Assembly (NCBI GenBank): GCA_963778375.1
Contig: CAVZTX010000010.1
Location: 124,001-188,000, forward strand
Length of the DNA: 64,000 nucleotides
Reading direction: 5' to 3'
Source: CAVZTX01 sp963778375
GTDB taxonomy: Bacteria > Chloroflexota > Ktedonobacteria > Ktedonobacterales > Ktedonobacteraceae
Shown: positions 42,901 to 50,561 of the stretch, piece by piece
How the letters are laid out: each line of letters opens with the position of its first letter
How positions within the stretch are numbered: the first letter of the stretch is position 1
Notes under the pieces: model-generated
Database searches by the model: none
What the model saw: only the letters and a program-made list of their open reading frames with translations
Told to the model about the DNA's origin: nothing
Made by a program: the position numbers and the translations under genes

Positions 42901-43783
42901 ACAAATTGGAGGAAATGATGCTTTTATTTCGATAGTATCCTTATGGTCGCTTAGCTGGTGTGCATTTCTCACCGAGACTCCCCGGCAAATGCTCGAATAC
43001 GCATTGCAAGCAGTAGAGGTTTGCCGCAGATCAAATAAACCTGAATGGGAACCGATGATGAACTATACTGCTGCCTGGGCCTATATGCTGCTTGGACAAC
43101 TACCCGAGGGTGAGCAGGCTGCACGCGAAGCTCTCAAGAAAGCGGAGCAGCTTGGTGTAGTAGGTGCTCAGGGATGGGCAAATCTTGTGCTAGCATTTCT
43201 TGCTATCCAGGCAGGACGGTGGGAGGAGGCGCAGCAAGCGGGGGATAGCGCATGTGCTATCGCTACTATGCTACATGATGTAGACTTACAGGCGCGTGTT
43301 CTATGGGGTCGCAGCGTATGCGCGGGGTGGCAAGGCGATTGGGAGCGGGCCATTTCTGAAGTGCAAGAGGCATTGCAACTAGCCCGGCAAGAGGGTGGAA
43401 TCTCATTAATGGTCTATCCTTACTTACTGGTACAGGCTGCGAAAGCATACTTTCACGCGAGCAAGTCTGAAGAGGCTCAAATGTATCTCGATCAGGGTAT
43501 GCAACTTGCACAAAGCCGCCGATATCGTCAACTTCCTGCTATCGGTCTGCGCCTACAAGGCCGTATCTGGACGGCACAAGGGAAGTTTGAGGAGGCTCAG
43601 CCCTGTTTCAAACAATCTCTGAGCGAGCTTTTGGCAATGGATGATACGGTGGAGTATGCTCGTACGCAAGAGGCTTATGGCTTGTTCTACCTTGCGCGTA
43701 ACTTGGAAGGTGATTTTGAACGCGGACAATCACTTATTAAAAGTGCACAGGTGACATTTGAGAGGTTAGGAGTGAATGGATAG
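39968..43783 (+). CDS. Large BTAD-domain AAA ATPase transcriptional regulator
   Basis: A 1271-residue protein; ATG 39968 follows AGGAGGCGATC. Residues ~7-95 form a winged helix (LQVATLGRFEVRR, SRRKVNDLFKLLL), ~110-260 the BTAD helical domain (ALSLYQGDFLPEDLYEDWSQRRRDRLRR). A P-loop ATPase follows, with Walker A GEPGIGKT at ~381-388 and Walker B VIILDDLQWAD with D501-D502. The rest is TPR-like repeats to the end; no C-terminal LuxR HTH is seen. This is the SARP/AfsR-MalT-like STAND plan. A GATAAATC-core repeat copy is embedded near residue 720. No target operon is adjacent in the same direction except the secreted peptidase. Confidence 0.9.
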   Translation: MIGTTTLLQVATLGRFEVRRQQELLNGGNWSRRKVNDLFKLLLSSEQHRLHREQVQEILWSASSAEQAANSFGKTLYLLRRALEPDLVAGKGSSSVYVLLDHDTLMLIPDSIRIDADIFESTAKQLQAKLRSYTGKDSNTKREVSFLDEFDAALSLYQGDFLPEDLYEDWSQRRRDRLRRIHSWLLENAAELALASGLGLEAREYFSALLEHNSADEQTHRQLMLVYARMGRRSEALNQYLALRKALKEELHASPLPETNELFRKIQMGQIPVDLTESNRQARLIGDTADVSVAFNSFTPSPVNVQKNQGTRIPTDELVARQDQEMADGTATIATTTAASHLDPDRILKAELVGREEEISRMQRAYNQARSGQQRVIFLSGEPGIGKTRLAREFTHWGEETQQATVLWGYCYEMSGLLPYQPIADAINAHVQICSPEKLRDILGNSAVDLAKIAPEVRIKLPDLPAPEPLGPEGERRNLYSAVARYFSALALEAPLVIILDDLQWADAATLHLLSFLTMQSGVDPLDHTDLASNTSAVPMYLLLYRADEVHVTHPLRGLIASLARRGIGEEVRLQRLSEEQVEQLLVSIAGQRVGPAFVSEIYQQTEGNPFFIGEAIRSLIFEGKVRWTGERWQATVDISELELPQSVRLLIERRLMQLTPECRTTLTQAAVIGREFSSALLCQALNLSEEVVAEHIDSAIQFQILTSLFDANHAAHRGGFIGPTVDVLTTDGVPVRDVDLAFTHDNFREVLYRWLNPLRRRVLHRQVAQAIESRYGTQLQPYYSTLAYHYQIGEKPVQAVDYLLKAAYLASSIYAFTDAANYMKTAIDLLIGDAERARRATLLHQLANIYLFTGYTDQAVKAGLAACALWRDLDDIEKQADTYLDVAFFSHWQGREWEAVQYIQSALECLKADVRTNVEIDVSHPAPIDRPNAGHETRRQEIYLTAKAYSQWGMAATIMGEIPQAIEKLHQADALHQQIGGNDAFISIVSLWSLSWCAFLTETPRQMLEYALQAVEVCRRSNKPEWEPMMNYTAAWAYMLLGQLPEGEQAAREALKKAEQLGVVGAQGWANLVLAFLAIQAGRWEEAQQAGDSACAIATMLHDVDLQARVLWGRSVCAGWQGDWERAISEVQEALQLARQEGGISLMVYPYLLVQAAKAYFHASKSEEAQMYLDQGMQLAQSRRYRQLPAIGLRLQGRIWTAQGKFEEAQPCFKQSLSELLAMDDTVEYARTQEAYGLFYLARNLEGDFERGQSLIKSAQVTFERLGVNG
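42118..42141 (-). repeat. GCCCCTAC-type repeat inside the BTAD/AAA coding sequence
   Basis: TAGGGGCGGATTTATCGGGC followed by CTAC, reverse orientation, read as AHRGGFIGPTVDV in the protein. It matches the core of 15021-15050 in reverse. Confidence 0.55.
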
Positions 43784-43812
43784 CGGAACGAAAACGGAAG
43801 TATACTATTGAC

Positions 43813-43841
43813 TTGAAATTTTTATTGCTAAAGGGTATTAT
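43813..43841 (+). promoter_or_regulatory. Promoter of the sedolisin-like gene
   Basis: TTGAAA (43813-43818), 17-bp spacer, TATTAT (43836-43841), giving a ~160-nt leader. Confidence 0.55.
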
Positions 43842-44009
43842 TCCATTTAAGGATATAGTTCCTATGTAGTATTCGTAGTGGGCAGCTCTTCCGCTTATTT
43901 CTGCTGGAATCTAATCATAGGCTGAGTCGCTCTTCTTGCTTGCTTAATAAGTAAGAGATGTGTTAGTTGCTTATGTTACTCTTCTCGGTGTTCATGAAAG
44001 GAAAACCTT

Positions 44010-45185
44010 TTGAACAAACGCGTGACCGCCCTATTTGTTTTCGCATTACTGGCCCTCGTCACTCTGCTAGCGCCCTCACAAAGTTTCGCCTCTAGCGGTC
44101 ATACCGCCTTTAAGTCAAGCTACGTGTGTTCGGCCGCACCGGTAGGTTATGCGCGATGTAATGCCATTTTAGTGACTTCCACTAATAGCTCTGCCGTTAC
44201 CCCGAATAGCAGTCCATCGGGATACCATCCCTCCGACCTCCAGTCTGCCTACAATCTTCCCTCGGCGTCAGCAGGTAGTAGTCAGACAGTGGCTATTGTT
44301 GATGCCTATGATGATCCCAATGCAGAAGTCGATCTAGGCGTGTATCGTTCGCAATTTGGCCTATCGCCTTGCACGACAGCCAATGGTTGCTTTAGGAAGG
44401 TAAATCAGGCAGGAGGTACTACATATCCTAGAGCTAATACCGGATGGGCTGAGGAAATCTCGCTTGACCTGGATATGGTCAGTGCCATCTGTCCTAATTG
44501 CCATATCTTGCTGGTGGAGGCAAGCACCAACAGTAACACAAACCTGGGTGTTTCCGTAAATGAAGCTGCGACTCTGGGAGCCAATGAGATCAGCAATAGT
44601 TATGGAGGCAGTGAGTCCAGTATCGACCTAACCTACGACACAAAGTATTATAATCATCCAGGCATCGCTATTACAGCTAGTTCGGGTGACAATGGTTATG
44701 GCGTTGAGTACCCGGCTGCATCTCAATATGTGACTGCCGTTGGTGGGACCACGCTGAATAGGGCCAGCAACTCGCGAGGCTGGACCGAGACGGTCTGGAG
44801 TGGTGCAGGCAGTGGTTGTAGCGCCTATGATCCCAAACCAAGCTGGCAGACCGATAGCAGGTGCAGTAGGCGGACAGTAGCTGATGTGGCTGCGGTTGCC
44901 AATCCTAATACAGGAGTCTCAGTCTATGATTCCTATCGTGAGTCTGGTTGGTTGGTCTTTGGCGGCACGAGTGTTGCATCTCCGATCATCGCTAGTGTCT
45001 ATGCACTAGCTGGCAATGCAAGTAGCGTGAACTATGGATCATATCCATACAGTCATACCGGCAGTTTGTTTGATGTCACCAGTGGCAACAATGGAAGCTG
45101 TGGCGGCTCATACCTATGTACCGGCGAACCAGGTTATGATGGTCCGACAGGTAATGGTACACCAAACGGCACAGGTGCGTTCTAA
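44010..45185 (+). CDS. Secreted sedolisin-like (S53) serine-carboxyl peptidase
   Basis: A 391-residue protein starting at TTG (AAAGGA upstream) with a signal peptide MNKRVTALFVFALLALVTLL-APSQSFA. The catalytic set of S53 is visible: E149 and D153 in WAEEISLDLDM, oxyanion Asp D227 in SSGDNG, nucleophile S321 in GGTSVASP. A C-terminal GEPGYDGPTGNGTPNGTGAF resembles the Ca-binding end. The usual ~180-residue propeptide is absent; only ~45 residues separate signal peptide and the GYHPSDLQSAYNLP start of the catalytic domain. It is probably secreted and acid-acting, as in acid-soil Ktedonobacteria. A clear terminator follows. Confidence 0.88.
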   Translation: MNKRVTALFVFALLALVTLLAPSQSFASSGHTAFKSSYVCSAAPVGYARCNAILVTSTNSSAVTPNSSPSGYHPSDLQSAYNLPSASAGSSQTVAIVDAYDDPNAEVDLGVYRSQFGLSPCTTANGCFRKVNQAGGTTYPRANTGWAEEISLDLDMVSAICPNCHILLVEASTNSNTNLGVSVNEAATLGANEISNSYGGSESSIDLTYDTKYYNHPGIAITASSGDNGYGVEYPAASQYVTAVGGTTLNRASNSRGWTETVWSGAGSGCSAYDPKPSWQTDSRCSRRTVADVAAVANPNTGVSVYDSYRESGWLVFGGTSVASPIIASVYALAGNASSVNYGSYPYSHTGSLFDVTSGNNGSCGGSYLCTGEPGYDGPTGNGTPNGTGAF

Positions 45186-45207
45186 AGGTTTCATGGTGTA
45201 GTAGAGG

Positions 45208-45242
45208 GAGGTTCCGAACCAGCCGGTTCGGGACCTCTTTTG
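45208..45242 (+). terminator. Intrinsic terminator after the sedolisin-like gene
   Basis: GAGGTTCCGAACC (45208-45220) pairs with GGTTCGGGACCTC (45225-45237), one G-U pair, AGCC loop, then TTTT. Confidence 0.85.
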
Positions 45243-45263
45243 CATAGTTTCAGTTCACACTTT

Positions 45264-46670
45264 TCAATCTCCGCGCCGCTTCTCTAGCCACTTCTTAATA
45301 CTCGCCTCTTTTCCCTGGTGTCCTGGCTCATAATACCTCTGTCCTTTCAAACTCTCAGGTAAATACTCCTGGACCTTGATGGCGGGTGGCCTTTCGGGGT
45401 CATCGATTTGCATGTCTTTGTAGTAGTCATGGGCGTATTTGTAGTCTTTGCCGTAGTCGAGGTCTTTCATTAGCTGGGTGGGGGCGTTGCGAATCTGAAG
45501 AGGTACAGGGTCGTTGCGTGTTTGCTGCACAGCTTCCTGGACGCGGCTGTACGCCTCATATAAGGCATTGCTCTTCGGCGCGGTTGCCAGGTAAACTACT
45601 GCCTGTGCTAACGCAAGATTTGCTTCTGGTAGACCCACAAAATGCACCGCTTGCTGCGCGGCAACACAAACAACTAATGCTTGAGAATCCGCCATCCCAA
45701 TGTCTTCAGAGGCAAAACGGATGAGGCGGCGCACGATATAGAGAGGGTCTTCTCCTGCTTCGAGCATACGGGCCAGCCAGTATAGCCCTGCGTCGGGGTC
45801 GGAACCACGCAGAGCCTTATGCAGCGCTGAGATTGTGTCGTAGTGCTGGTCGCCGCCTTTGTCGTAAAGAAGTGCACGATGCTGCATTACATCTTCGACG
45901 GTGGCTAATGCGATGTGAGAGGGCATCTTGGTTGAAGTTGCATTCCCATCTCCAGATGTGTCCCCTTGCGCAGCCAGTTCTAGTACATTAAGGGCGGTGC
46001 GAGCATCACCATTGGCAAAAACTGCGATCTGTTGTAAGGCGTTCTCGTCAACTGTAACGCCAGATTGGCCGAGGCCGCGTTCTTTGTCATTTAAGGCACG
46101 ATGGAGAATCGTGAGTATTTGCTCTTCATTCAGGCCTTTGAGAGTAAAGACGCGGGTGCGTGAGAGTAGGGCAGAGTTGACCTCGAAGCTGGGATTTTCT
46201 GTGGTGGCACCAATCAGGGTGATGACTCCACGCTCGACGTGGGGTAAGACTGCGTCCTGTTGCGCTTTGTTGAAACGATGAATTTCGTCAATAAACAGAA
46301 TGGTGCGCTGCTTTGAGAACTGGCGTAGCTTGCGGGCGTCTTCTACTACTTTACGTAGGTCTGCTACTCCAGCGGAGACGGCGCTGAGTGTGACGAAGTG
46401 TGCATGCGTAAGACGGGCAATCACTTCGGCTAGGGTCGTCTTGCCGCTGCCTGGTGGCCCCCATAAGATCATCGAGGGAATGCGGTCCTCTTCGATACTG
46501 CGGCGTAGAACTCGCCCTGGGGCTAGAAGGTGCTCCTGCCCAAGAATCTCGTCGAGGGTACGTGGCCGCATACGTGCTGCCAGCGGTTCGCCTGTTGATG
46601 CAGATGAGGAGGTATTCTTTTGTACAGATGGAACACTGCCCGAGCCGAAGAGCGATGATTGATCTGGCAT
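45264..46670 (-). CDS. rarA: Replication-associated recombination protein A (MgsA/RarA)
   Basis: A 468-residue AAA+ ATPase with MRPRTLDEILGQEHLLAPG, Walker A GPPGSGKTT, Walker B ILFIDEIHRFNKAQQDA, sensor GATTENPSFE and arginine finger region LLSRTRVF. The C-terminal tetramerisation domain (DPDAGLYWLARMLEAGEDPLYIVRRLIRFASEDIG) is complete. It acts at stalled forks. ATG 46670 chosen over GTG 46679 because of AGAGAAGTG spacing. Converges with the sedolisin-like gene. Confidence 0.95.
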   Translation of the reverse strand: MPDQSSLFGSGSVPSVQKNTSSSASTGEPLAARMRPRTLDEILGQEHLLAPGRVLRRSIEEDRIPSMILWGPPGSGKTTLAEVIARLTHAHFVTLSAVSAGVADLRKVVEDARKLRQFSKQRTILFIDEIHRFNKAQQDAVLPHVERGVITLIGATTENPSFEVNSALLSRTRVFTLKGLNEEQILTILHRALNDKERGLGQSGVTVDENALQQIAVFANGDARTALNVLELAAQGDTSGDGNATSTKMPSHIALATVEDVMQHRALLYDKGGDQHYDTISALHKALRGSDPDAGLYWLARMLEAGEDPLYIVRRLIRFASEDIGMADSQALVVCVAAQQAVHFVGLPEANLALAQAVVYLATAPKSNALYEAYSRVQEAVQQTRNDPVPLQIRNAPTQLMKDLDYGKDYKYAHDYYKDMQIDDPERPPAIKVQEYLPESLKGQRYYEPGHQGKEASIKKWLEKRRGD

Positions 46671-46900
46671 AGCTTTCACTTCTCTGCTTTATATTTCCTG
46701 CTTCACTGTTATTATTTAATCATACTTGCAGACCACATTGTAATTGCAAGGCATATGCCTCTGTGAGGGACATACTAACGCATACTAAAAGCAATATACA
46801 AGTGCAACAACTGTGATGCTATACCGCTTCTAGTCATTCTTCTGAGGAAACTCATCCTGTTATAGGAGAACAAGCATCACAAAGGGTACAACTGCCACAG

Positions 46901-46916
46901 GTGACACAAGTGTCAC
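46901..46916. promoter_or_regulatory. Perfect palindrome, candidate operator for the Rpn gene
   Basis: GTGACAC-AA-GTGTCAC, 17 bp upstream of the -35 box. Confidence 0.4.
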
Positions 46917-46932
46917 AATGGCTTATAATCTT

Positions 46933-46961
46933 TCGACAGGCCGTTTCCGATATGATACACT
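46933..46961 (+). promoter_or_regulatory. Promoter of the intact Rpn gene
   Basis: TCGACA (46933-46938), 17-bp spacer with TTTCCGATATG, TACACT (46956-46961). The pseudogene promoter at 37389-37417 shares the -10 box, the spacing and TTTCCGATATG. Confidence 0.5.
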
Positions 46962-46990
46962 AACATCAGAAATAAGTAGCAAGGGGATAA

Positions 46991-47926
46991 TTGTTCGGTA
47001 TGGCTGGCCTATGGGATAGTATCATGAAACGGCTGGTGAGGAACTATGCCAGACATTTTACTACGTGGTTAGCAGAGGATGCTGTCTTTGTAAGAGCGCT
47101 TGATGTGGAATTGCAGAATCAGCACCTTTTTGCTGATGCTCTGTTAGAAGTGATGCTGGATGATGTCTCAGCGTTGTTGCATATCGAGTTTCAAACCTAC
47201 GATGACCCTGAAATGGCAGTTCGACTGCAGGAATACAATGTGCTGGCTTCTCGGCAGTATGAACGCCGTCCAGTGTACTCGTATGTAATTTATTTACGCA
47301 AGACTGGAGGGGTTGCTGTATCACCCCTTGTTCGGACGTTCCCAGGTAATAGAGATGTGCATCACTTTTTCTTTCAAGTGATCAAGCTGTGGGAGGTTCC
47401 CGCGGAACTACTTCTGCAAATGGGGTGGATTGGCTTATTGCCGCTCGTTCCTTTAACCAATGGAGGAAAACGGCCTGAAGCAGTCAAGGAGATGATAGAT
47501 CGGTTAGCGGCAGTGCAGGAATTCGATTTACTGGCAATTTCGCAAGTGGTTGGTGGGTTAGTTTTTAAGAAAGGATCAGAACTGGACTGGTTCAAAAGGA
47601 GGTTCAATATGTTTCAGGATATTCTGCGTGAGTCATGGGTCTATCAAGAAATCGGGCAGGAGTATCTTGAGGAAGGAATTGAGAAGGGTATTGAGAAGGG
47701 ACGTGAGGAGGAGCGCCACCAGGAACTTGAGCGACAGCGTGAACTGCTCATGAGTTTTGTGCAGAAACGTTTTCCGGAGACTATGGCCCTTGCGAAGCAG
47801 CAAGTCGAGGGCATTACAGACTTGGAAGTCCTGAGGAAAGTGTTTCTCAAATTGTTTGACGCCGAGACTGCTGATGAGGTTAAAAAGGTTCTTTTTGAGA
47901 TAGACGATCATAAGAAGAAGCACTGA
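46991..47926 (+). CDS. Rpn-family recombination-promoting nuclease / putative transposase (intact)
   Basis: A 311-residue protein from TTG 46991 (AAGGGGATAA upstream); an ATG follows at 47000. MAGLWDSIMKRLVRNYARHF begins the family domain, FADALLEV and LLHIEFQTYDDPEM carry the PD-(D/E)XK acidic residues (D then E-x-Q), and YVIYLRK follows. The C-terminal ~90 residues are a Glu/Lys-rich coiled coil (EEGIEKGIEKGREEERHQELERQRELL) typical of this group. Rpn proteins nick DNA and promote RecA-independent recombination. A degenerate paralogue lies at 37459-38657. Confidence 0.85.
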   Translation: MFGMAGLWDSIMKRLVRNYARHFTTWLAEDAVFVRALDVELQNQHLFADALLEVMLDDVSALLHIEFQTYDDPEMAVRLQEYNVLASRQYERRPVYSYVIYLRKTGGVAVSPLVRTFPGNRDVHHFFFQVIKLWEVPAELLLQMGWIGLLPLVPLTNGGKRPEAVKEMIDRLAAVQEFDLLAISQVVGGLVFKKGSELDWFKRRFNMFQDILRESWVYQEIGQEYLEEGIEKGIEKGREEERHQELERQRELLMSFVQKRFPETMALAKQQVEGITDLEVLRKVFLKLFDAETADEVKKVLFEIDDHKKKH

Positions 47927-47936
47927 ATTGAGCAGT

Positions 47937-50561
47937 TCACATTGTACTCACCGGGTCAATATCTACCTCCCAGCCTGGAGTTTCAATAACCCTCAATAGT
48001 GAATGCAGGTCGGGGCCACGGGCGATCATTTGCCAGCGGTATTTGCCACGTACACGTTCCATTAGCGCTGGGGCGGGGCCGACGATATCGGTCTGTTGCA
48101 GGCCGAGGCGATCAATCCACTCTTCTAGCCGTTCTCGGAGGAGCAGGGCTTCGTTCTGGGAGCGGCGGCGATTTTCGTGGCTGTAGGTAAATTTGACGAA
48201 GTGGCGGAAGGGTGGATAGGCGTAGCGATGGCGCGCTTCGATTTCGGCGGCGTAAAATTCATGGTAATCGTGGCGCGAGGCGGCTTCAATACAGAAATGT
48301 TGTGGATTGAATGTTTGAATGATTACCCTTCCGGCTTCCTCGCCACGCCCGGCGCGCCCGGCTACCTGGGTGAGCAGTGTAAAGGCTCGCTCGGAGGATG
48401 AGAAATCGGGCAGCATGAGCGCAATATCCGCTGAAATAACCCCAACCAGCGTCACCCCTGGAAGATCAAGCCCTTTGGCGATCATTTGCGTGCCAACCAG
48501 CACATCGGCCTCTCGATTGGCGAAGCGATCCAACAATTGCTCGTGAGCGCGTCGATTTTTTGCCGTATCACGATCCCAACGTAAGAGACGTGCCGAGGGA
48601 AAGTTGCGCGCAATAGTGTCCTCCACTTTCTCTGTGCCCAGACCAAAGTAGCGTATGCTGACGCTGTTGCACTGAGGACAGACTTGCAGCACTTTACTTT
48701 GCTGGTTACAGTAGTGGCAGAGCAAGATGCGCTCGGTTGAGTGATACGTTAGCGGTACATCGCATTGATCACACATCGCTACAAAACCGCACTCGCGACA
48801 CAATACACAACTGGCCGCACCTCTGCGATTGAGGTAGAGGATTGCTTGCTGACCCTTGCTCAGTACCTGTTCAAGCTCGCTCTGTAAGCGGCGACTGAGA
48901 ATGCTGGTATTGCCTGCATGCAGTTCGTTACGCAAATCGATCACTTCAACCGGAGGCAGGTCGGCACCGATACGGCTCGGCAACTTCACCAGGTGATACT
49001 CTTCCCGCTCAGCGTGATAAAACGTCTCGATCGAAGGCGTAGCGCTGCCCAGGACTACAGGAATATGTAAGATACGACCTAATGCAACAGCTACGCTGCG
49101 TGCATGATAGGTGGGTTTGCGCTCGTCCTGCTTATAGGCTGGCTCGTGCTCTTCATCAAGGATAATCAGTCCCAGGTCTGATAGAGGCGAAAAGAGGGCT
49201 GAGCGTGATCCGATCACTACATCAACCTTGCCTGAACGAATGCGACGCCACTCGTCATAACGCTCGCCAGCATTGAGCGCACTATGAATAATTGCAACCC
49301 GCCCTGGAAATCGTCCCGCGAATCGCTGAATCGCCTGCGCAGTCAGTGCAATTTCAGGTACAAGCACAATGCCTCGTTTTCCCTGGGCAATCATGGCTGC
49401 TAGAGCTTGAAGATACACTTCTGTCTTACCGCTTCCTGTGACACCGTGGAGAAGAATGGGAGAAATATCATTGTGATCTCTCGTATGTCCCACAATCTGT
49501 TCCAGGGCGGCTTGTTGGTCTGGTGTCAATGGCAGCGGTGAATTGACGGCTATAGTGCGGCCAAGGAGGGGATTGCGCTGCACCTCGATCTCTTCGATTG
49601 CGATGATATTATCGCGTACGAGGGTTTGCAATTGGGATGCACTTAAGCCGCTGGCTTTGCAGAGCATGCCAGGGGTCCAATAGGAATTGTTAGAGACCTC
49701 TCCCCGAGTATGTTCCAGTAGATCTATGGCGGCAAGTTGACGCTGCGCTAGCAGACCCAGACGATTCTGAGGTGTGAGCGTGAGAACCGAGGTGACGGCA
49801 GGAATGGCCCAGGGATCGGGTAACGCTTTTGCTTTTGGACGTCGCCGTACGTTGTCGGGGGCGATGTGAATAGCTGTAGGTTCGGGCAGACTTTGCTGCA
49901 ATTGCCTTTCTGTACGCCGTCTCCATGATGCTAAGGCATCTCCCTGTGCAATGAGGCGTACAATGCGTTTGTGTCGTGCGCGGGTCCGTGGAGCATCCAA
50001 CTGAGGTTCGCGCTCGATGATTCCGCTTTCCAGAGCCTCCTTTACTACCTCCTTAGCTCGTTTTGGCCCAAGCATTTCCTTGAGTCGTTCGATGTCTAAC
50101 TCGCCATCTGTCAGTAACAAGCCGATGAGGGCCTGCAGGCGCGTGAGGGTAGTTTGCTGCACGTCGTCCATTCCTGGATATTCACTTTTCATCAAGTGCA
50201 GTACAACTCGGGAGCGCTGCATCAGTCCAGGAGGAAGCATCATGAAGGCAACCTGCGCGAGAGGTGTTACGTAATATTCCGCCATCCATTCCGCTAACTC
50301 ACGCTGGTGCGACAGTAATGCTGGTTCAAGGTCAAGGATGGTGGAAATTGAACGGAGTACACGTTCATCTTCATCTTGATCATCATCCTGCCGGATCTCC
50401 CATACGACTCCCTCAACAAGGCGGTCTCCATACGGGATGGCAACGAGTTGTCCGGCGCATAGCTCAGGCTGAAGTTCAGGTGGAACCAGGTATGTGAGCA
50501 ATGGTCGCTCGCTGTTCCAACTGGCTGCGGATGTCAGTACATCAGCAAGCACTCCAGCCAC
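47937..50561 (-). CDS. priA: Primosomal protein N' (replication restart helicase)
   Basis: An 874-residue protein with Walker A GVTGSGKTEVYLQ, the DEEH box and two zinc-binding cysteine groups (CVLCRECGFVAMCDQC, CHYCNQQSKVLQVCPQC). It starts at GTG 50561 behind GGGAGGCGCTA and overlaps the mutL stop by one base, implying coupled translation. It reloads the replisome at forks, functionally alongside rarA. Confidence 0.95.
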   Translation of the reverse strand: MAGVLADVLTSAASWNSERPLLTYLVPPELQPELCAGQLVAIPYGDRLVEGVVWEIRQDDDQDEDERVLRSISTILDLEPALLSHQRELAEWMAEYYVTPLAQVAFMMLPPGLMQRSRVVLHLMKSEYPGMDDVQQTTLTRLQALIGLLLTDGELDIERLKEMLGPKRAKEVVKEALESGIIEREPQLDAPRTRARHKRIVRLIAQGDALASWRRRTERQLQQSLPEPTAIHIAPDNVRRRPKAKALPDPWAIPAVTSVLTLTPQNRLGLLAQRQLAAIDLLEHTRGEVSNNSYWTPGMLCKASGLSASQLQTLVRDNIIAIEEIEVQRNPLLGRTIAVNSPLPLTPDQQAALEQIVGHTRDHNDISPILLHGVTGSGKTEVYLQALAAMIAQGKRGIVLVPEIALTAQAIQRFAGRFPGRVAIIHSALNAGERYDEWRRIRSGKVDVVIGSRSALFSPLSDLGLIILDEEHEPAYKQDERKPTYHARSVAVALGRILHIPVVLGSATPSIETFYHAEREEYHLVKLPSRIGADLPPVEVIDLRNELHAGNTSILSRRLQSELEQVLSKGQQAILYLNRRGAASCVLCRECGFVAMCDQCDVPLTYHSTERILLCHYCNQQSKVLQVCPQCNSVSIRYFGLGTEKVEDTIARNFPSARLLRWDRDTAKNRRAHEQLLDRFANREADVLVGTQMIAKGLDLPGVTLVGVISADIALMLPDFSSSERAFTLLTQVAGRAGRGEEAGRVIIQTFNPQHFCIEAASRHDYHEFYAAEIEARHRYAYPPFRHFVKFTYSHENRRRSQNEALLLRERLEEWIDRLGLQQTDIVGPAPALMERVRGKYRWQMIARGPDLHSLLRVIETPGWEVDIDPVSTM

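Larger units (their letters stand above)
46671..46990. other. Regulatory region before the intact Rpn gene
   Basis: 320 bp with a 9-bp inverted repeat TGTGATGCT/AGCATCACA (46812-46820, 46873-46881), a palindrome GTGACACAAGTGTCAC at 46901-46916, and a promoter at 46933-46961. Confidence 0.5.
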
